A DNA stretch of 6,163 nt from Pseudomonadota bacterium (lineage in GTDB: Bacteria; Pseudomonadota; Gammaproteobacteria; UBA4575): NCBI GenBank assembly GCA_009839635.1, contig VXPJ01000136.1, forward strand, positions 1 through 6,163. The letters are read 5' to 3'. The position numbers and the translations under genes are program-made. Below the pieces are notes generated by a model, which was given only the letters and a program-made list of their open reading frames with translations, was not told the DNA's origin and ran no database searches. This document shows, in pieces, positions 1 to 3,964 of the stretch; the stretch's first letter is position 1, and each line of letters opens with the position of its first letter.

Positions 1-53
1 TCGTCGGGCTCATAACCCGAAGGTCGCAGGTTCAAATCCTGCCCCCGCTACCA
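1..53 (+). tRNA. Initiator tRNA-fMet (CAT), 5' part missing
   Basis: This is the 3' portion of an initiator methionine tRNA; the acceptor 5' strand and the D arm lie before the window. The anticodon stem is TCGGG (4-8) with CCCGA (16-20) around a CTCATAA loop, with anticodon CAT at 11-13. Three consecutive G-C pairs next to the loop are the initiator hallmark that helps P-site selection. The variable loop is 21-25. The T arm is GCAGG (26-30) with CCTGC (38-42) around TTCAAAT. The acceptor 3' strand is 43-49, the discriminator is A50, and CCA (51-53) is encoded. An initiator tRNA upstream of rimP-nusA-infB is the usual gammaproteobacterial arrangement, but here three genes intervene. Confidence 0.96.
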
Positions 54-58
54 AATCC

Positions 59-83
59 AAAGCCGTCTTCAGGACGGCTTTTT
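59..83 (+). terminator. Intrinsic terminator of the tRNA-fMet transcript
   Basis: AGCCGTC (61-67) pairs perfectly with GACGGCT (73-79) around a 5-nt loop. A59 and A60 can extend the stem with the following T residues, and the hairpin runs into a T tract at 79-83. It begins 6 nt after the CCA end, so it should stop the tRNA transcript. This separates the tRNA from the ribBA group, unlike E. coli, where metY is read together with rimP. Confidence 0.88.
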
Positions 84-148
84 CACTTCATTACAGTTCA
101 TTTCAGCCTTCACCAAAATTCAGGCTCAATTGTTGCCTGACTTCGTAC

Positions 149-163
149 GGTGATTGGATCACC
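149..163. repeat. 15-bp inverted repeat in the ribBA upstream region
   Basis: GGTGAT (149-154) and ATCACC (158-163) form a perfect 6-bp dyad around a 3-bp spacer. The layout (arm ending GAT, 3-bp spacer, arm starting ATC) matches the dyad at 225-239. As RNA it would be only a short stem with a 3-nt loop, with no T tract, so a DNA-binding site is at least as plausible as a terminator. A looser 6-bp dyad, TCAGGC (120-125) with GCCTGA (135-140), lies just before it. No regulator can be named. Confidence 0.4.
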
Positions 164-202
164 ATAAGGCATAGGCTGACTACACGTGGTGCATGGGGCT
201 TT

Positions 203-239
203 TTGATACACTTTCACAAAATGTGCCGATATAATCGGC
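203..239 (+). promoter_or_regulatory. Putative ribBA promoter with a dyad over the -10 box
   Basis: A perfect TATAAT is at 230-235, which would place the transcription start near 242 and give a leader of about 100 nt before ribBA. The -35 is poor: TTGATA at 203-208 is 21 bp away, and the hexamer at 17-bp spacing (207-212, TACACT) is weak. No extended -10 TG is present. The -10 box sits inside a perfect dyad, GCCGAT (225-230) and ATCGGC (234-239) with an ATA spacer. A weak -35 with a dyad over the -10 fits a regulated promoter, but this is inference. No RFN (FMN riboswitch) consensus was seen between here and the ribBA start. Confidence 0.45.
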
Positions 240-295
240 CTCCAAGCGGGCAGGAACATTGTGGGTATGGTCGAGCGGAAAGGAAGTTTATTAAG

Positions 296-352
296 ATGCC
301 GGCTACTGGATACACAGCAGACGAGATGAGGGATATGGGTCATGTCGACTAG
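296..352 (+). CDS. Possible 18-codon upstream ORF overlapping the ribBA start
   Basis: ATG at 296 opens an 18-codon frame (MPATGYTADEMRDMGHVD) ending at TAG 350-352, in another frame and overlapping the ribBA start (342) by 11 nt. It is preceded by AAAGGAAGT (279-287), which matches seven of nine positions of the ideal Shine-Dalgarno TAAGGAGGT, with 8 nt before the ATG. That is a better ribosome site than the one in front of ribBA. The peptide resembles nothing I recognise and has no run of a regulatory amino acid. If translated, its likely role is translational coupling into ribBA. It may equally be chance. A second frame, 267-329 (20 codons), has a poorer ribosome site. Confidence 0.25.
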   Translation: MPATGYTADEMRDMGHVD

Positions 353-1580
353 AGAGCCAATCAGTTTCAGCACCATACCGGAAGCGCTAGTCGAGTTGAG
401 GCGCGGAAATGTCATCATCGTGGTGGATGATGATAACCGTGAGAACGAGGGTGATTTTGTCGGAGCCGCCGACAAGTGCACCCCGGACATGATCAATTTC
501 ATGGCTACCGAGGGGCGCGGGCTGATATGTACTGCGATCACGGAGCAGCGTGCCGAAGAAATCGGCCTGAAGCTGATGGTGCCCCAGGGCGAAAATGATT
601 CACTGCACACGACCTCCTTTACAGTGTCCGTGGATCTCAAACACGGGACCACCACGGGAATCTCGACCGCCGATCGTGCCAAGACCGTGAAGGCCCTCGC
701 GGACTCCAACATCACCCAGGAGGACTTTTCGCGCCCGGGCCATATTTTCCCACTGAGAGCAGTCGATGGCGGAGTATTCCAGAGAGAAGGGCACACCGAG
801 GCAGCCGTAGATCTGATGGGCCTGGCAGGCATGCGCAAGGCCGGGGTGCTGTGCGAGGTCCTGAAGGAAGATGGCTCGATGGCTAGGCTGCCTGACCTGA
901 TGGAGATCGCCGAGCGGTTTTCTTTGAAAATCATCGCCATCAAGGACCTGATCCGCTACAAGCTTCGTTTTGAGTCCCGGGTAGAGCGGGTGGTCACCGT
1001 TCAGCTTCCGACACGCTGGGGCGAGTTCGAGTTGATCGCCTTTCGCGACAACCTGACCGGCAAGGAGCACCTGGCGCTGGTCAAGGGATCATGGGACAAG
1101 GATGACGATGTACTGGTGAGAATCCACTCCGAGTGCCTGACCGGCGATGTGTTCGGGTCCGCACGCTGTGATTGCGGCGACCAGATCCAAACTGCCATGA
1201 AAGTGATCCAGGAGCATGACTGCGGAGTGGTGCTCTACATGAGGGAAGAAGGCCGTGGCATCGGTCTGGTCAACAAGCTGAAGGCGTATTCACTGCAGGA
1301 GTGCGGCTTCGATACGGTGCAGGCGAACCGCGCCCTGGGGTTTGATGCCGATGAAAGAGACCATTCAGTGGCTGCCCACATATTGCATGCACTGCATATA
1401 GAGCGCGTGCAATTGCTGACCAACAACCCGAACAAGTGCAGCTGGATTGAGAATTTCGGCATCAAGCTGGTCCGGCGTATTCCCATACTGTCGTATACCA
1501 ATAACCAGTTTCGCAAGAAGTACCTGAAGAGCAAGCAGGAGAAATTGGGCCACATCATCACCATGGACACGAAGGAATAG
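342..1580 (+). CDS. ribBA: RibBA: DHBP synthase / GTP cyclohydrolase II
   Basis: This is a cytosolic enzyme for the two entry reactions of riboflavin synthesis: ribulose 5-phosphate to 3,4-dihydroxy-2-butanone 4-phosphate plus formate, and GTP to the diaminopyrimidine intermediate. At 412 aa it has the normal fused length. The RibB domain (about 7-205) carries the RENEGD acidic loop (33-38), TTSFTV (90-95), RPGHIFPLRA (131-140) and GHTEAAVDL (150-158); E36 and H151 match the E. coli metal ligands. The RibA domain (about 210-405) has zinc cysteines C265, C276 and C278, REEGRGIGL (301-309), D337 and R339 of the active-site D-x-R, and LTNNP (359-363). Both halves therefore look active, unlike RibBA proteins with a decayed RibA half. 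The frame is closed by TGA at 327-329, so ATG 342 is the first start; GAGGG at 328-332 serves as ribosome site. It is not beside ribD, ribE or ribH here and could be a second copy. Confidence 0.95.
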   Translation: MSTREPISFSTIPEALVELRRGNVIIVVDDDNRENEGDFVGAADKCTPDMINFMATEGRGLICTAITEQRAEEIGLKLMVPQGENDSLHTTSFTVSVDLKHGTTTGISTADRAKTVKALADSNITQEDFSRPGHIFPLRAVDGGVFQREGHTEAAVDLMGLAGMRKAGVLCEVLKEDGSMARLPDLMEIAERFSLKIIAIKDLIRYKLRFESRVERVVTVQLPTRWGEFELIAFRDNLTGKEHLALVKGSWDKDDDVLVRIHSECLTGDVFGSARCDCGDQIQTAMKVIQEHDCGVVLYMREEGRGIGLVNKLKAYSLQECGFDTVQANRALGFDADERDHSVAAHILHALHIERVQLLTNNPNKCSWIENFGIKLVRRIPILSYTNNQFRKKYLKSKQEKLGHIITMDTKE

Positions 1581-1646
1581 TCTGATTGCGAAACGGGATT
1601 TTCCTTCGGCATCCGGGATCGGGTTGCAGTAAAAGCTGGCAGGGAA

Positions 1647-1673
1647 TGCCGGGCACCCCGGGCAGCCTGTTTT
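1647..1673 (+). terminator. Weak hairpin in the ribBA-monooxygenase gap
   Basis: TGCCGGG (1647-1653) can pair with CCCGGGCA (1657-1664) with one bulged G and a 3-nt loop. It is followed after a few bases by only four T residues (1670-1673). This could be a leaky terminator or a processing/stability hairpin that lowers expression of the downstream gene. GCTG (1635-1638) can compete by pairing with CAGC (1663-1666). The rest of the 173-nt gap (1581-1753) shows no convincing promoter or coding frame. Confidence 0.25.
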
Positions 1674-1753
1674 GATCTCCAGGACAGCACGCACATCAGT
1701 CCATCCGGAACGCTCAGGTGCACAGACACACTCATCCGAGTATCAGTTAAGAC

Positions 1754-2926
1754 ATGGCGAAGTATCCCAAGCTGTTGTCGAATGCTGAAAATCCGCTGAA
1801 GCCCCCGGCGTGGGTGGAGTCGGACCGGGTCGAGTTTGCCTACTGGCTGCCGAATGTCTCAGGGGGCCAGGTCATTACCAATCTGCCGATGGAGACGGGC
1901 TGGTCGTCGGAGGCGAATATCCGCTATGCGCAGGATGCCGAAGCTTCCGGGTTCGCCATGGGACTTGCGCAAACCCGGTGGCTGTCGGGTTATGGTGCCG
2001 ACCACCAACTGGAGGCATTCACGATCGCCAACACCGTCTTGCAGCATACCGAGACCCTGGAAGTGATCACGGCCTGTCATCCCGGCCTGTGGCATCCTGC
2101 CATCGTGGCAAAAATGCAGGCCTCGCTGGACTGCTGTGTGCAGGGAAGGACGTCAATCAACATTGCCAGCGGCTGGTTCAAGGAAGAGTACACCGGGTAT
2201 GGGTTGCCCTGGCTAGAGCATACTGAACGCTACCGCAGGTCCGAGGAGTTCATCCGTATCCTGAAGGGCATGTGGACACAGGACAAGTTCACCTTTTACG
2301 GCGACTTCTACCAGATCAACGGAGTGGCCATGCTGCCCAAGCCGCTGCACCGTATCGTGGTGTTCCAGGGAGGCAACTCCAAGGATGCGAGAAGAATGGC
2401 GGGGCATGTGGCCGACGTGCTGTTTATGAACGGCAACACCAACAAGGGCTTCAGGGAGATCATCGAGGATTCGAAAGCTGCGGCGGTTGAATCCGGCAGA
2501 GACCCGGATGAAGTCAAGTTCGGATGCAACGGGTTCTGCGTCGTTCGTGACACCATGGAAGAGGCGGCCGAGACACTTCGGGACATCATTATGAATGCGG
2601 ATGTCAAGGCGGTAAAAAGTTATGGGGAAGCCGTCAAGCAGGCAGGGCGCTCCTCCAAGGAAGGTGAGGGGATGTGGACAAACTCCACCTTTGAGGACCT
2701 GATCCAGTACAACGACGGCTTCAAGACGGGGCTGATTGGCACGCCGGAATCCGTGGCCGACCGGATCATCGAGCTCAAGCAGCTTGGCATCAAGGTCATC
2801 CTGACCGGGTACCTGCATTACGACTGGGAACTCAGGCAGTTCGGCGAGAAGGTCATTCCGCTGGTCCGCGAAAAAGAGGAAGACCTCCGCAAGGGCAAAA
2901 CGCTCGGCAAGAAGAAGTCCGCCTAG
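1754..2926 (+). CDS. LLM-class FMNH2-dependent monooxygenase, SfnG-like
   Basis: This is a luciferase-like TIM-barrel oxygenase that uses reduced FMN and O2. The closest family I recognise is SfnG, which converts dimethylsulfone to methanesulfinate and formaldehyde in organosulfur use. Supporting stretches are FAYWLPNVSGG (28-38), SGYGADHQ (78-85), NIASGWFKEEY (136-146), WLEHTERYRRSEEFI (153-167), FQGGNSKDAR (204-213) and a C-terminal segment, GEAVKQAG (291-298), EGEGMW (303-308), STFEDLIQYNDGFKT (311-325). Compared with SfnG as I remember it, there are about 25 extra N-terminal residues, a shortened loop before FQGG and a Lys-rich tail (374-390), so the substrate may differ. SsuD and RutA are related alternatives but fit less well. 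ATG 1754 has only a weak ribosome site. Its partner should be a flavin reductase, but none is in the window. It lies 29 nt before the 102-aa gene and is probably cotranscribed with it. Confidence 0.8.
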   Translation: MAKYPKLLSNAENPLKPPAWVESDRVEFAYWLPNVSGGQVITNLPMETGWSSEANIRYAQDAEASGFAMGLAQTRWLSGYGADHQLEAFTIANTVLQHTETLEVITACHPGLWHPAIVAKMQASLDCCVQGRTSINIASGWFKEEYTGYGLPWLEHTERYRRSEEFIRILKGMWTQDKFTFYGDFYQINGVAMLPKPLHRIVVFQGGNSKDARRMAGHVADVLFMNGNTNKGFREIIEDSKAAAVESGRDPDEVKFGCNGFCVVRDTMEEAAETLRDIIMNADVKAVKSYGEAVKQAGRSSKEGEGMWTNSTFEDLIQYNDGFKTGLIGTPESVADRIIELKQLGIKVILTGYLHYDWELRQFGEKVIPLVREKEEDLRKGKTLGKKKSA

Positions 2927-2955
2927 CGAACCTTCTCAGTCAATAGGTTTCCACC

Positions 2956-3264
2956 ATGCCAGCAAGAGCCGAGCCCAAGTATAAAAAGCTACAGCAAGTG
3001 GTTGATTCAGAAACCTATCGGACGGATACGTCTACGCTATTGGCCTACGATGAGGCGGCTGGAAAATTCCTGTTTCGTGCGTTGAACTCCAACTACTTCG
3101 TGCAAAGTGACGGCGATGAAAGCATCGAACTGCTGGAGGCGGATGAAGCGGAAAGGATGTATGACAGCATGCCGTCCAAGCATGTCACCAGCATCGTTGC
3201 AGCGTTTCCCAAGTATCACGGGGGGATCGGCCTGGACACCTACACCAACCTGTATGACGACTGA
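2956..3264 (+). CDS. Small acidic protein of unknown function (102 aa)
   Basis: I do not recognise a named family. The protein has no cysteine, no signal peptide and no membrane segment, so it is probably cytosolic. The N-terminus is basic (PARAEPKYKK) and the centre acidic (DGDESIELLEADEAERMYD, about 53-71). The order YRTDT (22-26), FLFRALNSNYFV (38-49), IELLEADEAERMYDSMP (57-73) and AFP (83-85) recalls, from memory only, small uncharacterised bacterial proteins with a YxTxT start, a LYRTxxGNYFL strand pair and an EAxxxYExLP helix. It follows the monooxygenase by 29 nt with a weak TAGG ribosome site (2944-2947) and is followed at once by a terminator, so it is the last gene of the group. Length, composition and position support a real gene. 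Confidence 0.7.
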   Translation: MPARAEPKYKKLQQVVDSETYRTDTSTLLAYDEAAGKFLFRALNSNYFVQSDGDESIELLEADEAERMYDSMPSKHVTSIVAAFPKYHGGIGLDTYTNLYDD

Positions 3265-3275
3265 AACTGGTTGAG

Positions 3276-3302
3276 CTGCCTGCACGGCAGGCAGGGATTT
3301 TT
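3276..3302 (+). terminator. Intrinsic terminator after the 102-aa gene
   Basis: CTGCCTGC (3276-3283) pairs perfectly with GCAGGCAG (3287-3294) over a 3-nt loop (or a 5-nt loop if the closing pair opens). GGA and then five T residues (3298-3302) follow. It begins 12 nt after the stop codon and closes the ribBA/monooxygenase/102-aa group, separating it from rimP. Confidence 0.8.
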
Positions 3303-3305
3303 GCA

Positions 3306-3368
3306 CTGGGCCCCAGGACAGATCACCGGAATTTGTTCCGGGTAGCAGACTTGCCGAAAGCTCGGTAA
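3306..3368. repeat. Three consecutive inverted repeats upstream of the rimP promoter
   Basis: Three dyads lie within 63 bp between the terminator at 3276-3302 and the rimP promoter. The first is CTGGG-C-CCCAG (3306-3316). The second is CCGGAA (3326-3331) with TTCCGG (3336-3341) around TTTG. The third is TTGCCGA (3351-3357) with TCGGTAA (3362-3368) around AAGC, with one G-T wobble. The third is followed by TTCTCTT, a poor terminator tail. They could be extra terminators, binding sites or a decayed element. No coding frame is credible here. Confidence 0.45.
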
Positions 3369-3373
3369 TTCTC

Positions 3374-3402
3374 TTGATGTTTGAAGCATTCTTACCTATA
3401 CT
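3374..3402 (+). promoter_or_regulatory. Sigma70-type promoter of rimP-nusA-infB
   Basis: TTGATG (3374-3379) and TATACT (3397-3402) are separated by exactly 17 bp, each one or two changes from consensus. Transcription would start near 3409, giving a leader of about 73 nt before rimP. It lies after the previous group's terminator and before the first operon gene, as expected for the primary promoter. In E. coli this operon is autoregulated by NusA. Confidence 0.65.
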
Positions 3403-3412
3403 TGATCATCTG

Positions 3413-3472
3413 GATGACATATAAGTCATTGTTTGGTCAAGAATTTGGAGGGGCCCTGGATGGGCCCTTTTT
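3413..3472 (+). promoter_or_regulatory. rimP leader with terminator hairpin (putative attenuator)
   Basis: GGGCCC (3451-3456) pairs with GGGCCC (3462-3467) around TGGAT, directly followed by five T residues (3468-3472): a textbook intrinsic terminator that ends 9 nt before the rimP ATG. Because a good promoter lies upstream at 3374-3402, it sits inside the operon's own leader and would have to be read through. An earlier 5-bp hairpin, ATGAC (3414-3418) with GTCAT (3425-3429), is also in the leader. I recall a 'rimP leader' attenuator candidate described in enterobacteria. NusA modulates hairpin-dependent termination, so feedback on its own operon is a reasonable inference. I could not draw a convincing antiterminator. 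Confidence 0.6.
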
Positions 3473-3481
3473 ATTGGACGA

Positions 3482-3964
3482 ATGAATTTGTACAGAGATC
3501 CGTTTGGCATAGTGCCCATCGTCGAGCCGGTGGTTTCCGGCATGGGCTACCAATTCTGGGGACTGGATTGCCAGACCGGTCAACGGACAGCCCAGGTACG
3601 GGTGTACATCGATCGCGAGAAGGGCGTAACACTAGACGATTGCTCGCAGGTGAGCGAACAGTTGAGTGCCGTATTGGATGTAGAGGATCCGATTCATATG
3701 CCCTATACCCTGGAGATATCATCTCCGGGCATTAACCGGCTGCTGTTCAGTGTTGACCAGATGCAGGATGCGGTGGGCAGCAAGGTGAGAATCAAGACTT
3801 CCTGGCCGGTTGAAGGGCGAAGAAATTTCAATGGTTTTCTGGAGAGCGTCGAAGAAGAGCATGTCAGGATCAGGATCCAGGGCGATGCATCATTCACGGT
3901 ACCACTGAATGCCGTAAGGAATGTGAAGCTGGACGTGGAAATGGAATTTGGTGATCAATCATGA
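3482..3964 (+). CDS. rimP: Ribosome maturation factor RimP
   Basis: RimP binds the 30S subunit and promotes its assembly in the cytosol. The product is 160 aa, normal for the family. The N-terminal alpha/beta domain (about 8-85) includes GYQFWGLD (22-29), VRVYIDREKGV (39-49), DDCSQVSEQLSAVLDVEDP (52-70) and LEISSPG (77-83). The C-terminal SH3-like domain (about 88-155) includes EGRRNFNGFL (111-120). The usual signature SPGxDRPL reads SPGINRLL here, with D to N and P to L changes. ATG 3482 has no real ribosome site: only GGA at 3476-3478, 3 nt away. TTG at 3488 would be 9 nt from that GGA and is an alternative start. The stop overlaps the nusA ATG. First gene of rimP-nusA-infB. Confidence 0.95.
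   Translation: MNLYRDPFGIVPIVEPVVSGMGYQFWGLDCQTGQRTAQVRVYIDREKGVTLDDCSQVSEQLSAVLDVEDPIHMPYTLEISSPGINRLLFSVDQMQDAVGSKVRIKTSWPVEGRRNFNGFLESVEEEHVRIRIQGDASFTVPLNAVRNVKLDVEMEFGDQS

Noticed and set aside
84..341. FMN riboswitch (RFN element) before ribBA
   Set aside because: I looked for the conserved RFN blocks, including the AGGG/GGTG segments and the GATCCGGTGAAATTCCGG-type block. Nothing comparable is present.
110..943. 277-codon minus-strand frame opposite ribBA
   Set aside because: It lies antisense to a clearly recognised enzyme, has a Ser/Pro/Arg-rich low-complexity product typical of antisense reading, and resembles no family.
1810..2490. Plus-strand alternative frames inside the monooxygenase gene
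   Set aside because: They overlap a gene with strong family motifs in another frame and show Gly/Arg/Cys-rich shadow composition.
3401..3441. Long-range pairing CTTGATC (3401-3407) with GGTCAAG (3435-3441) as part of the leader RNA
   Set aside because: The left arm overlaps the -10 box and precedes the predicted start near 3409, so it would not be in the transcript.
3265..3480. attR-like copy of the tRNA 3' end as proof of an island
   Set aside because: I searched by eye for the T-arm/acceptor sequence of positions 26-53 and found no match beyond a few bases, so no attachment-site claim is made.
3433..3735. 100-codon plus-strand frame starting in the rimP leader
   Set aside because: It runs through the terminator hairpin and then out of frame through rimP. 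It needs a TTG start without a ribosome site, and its product has no recognisable features.
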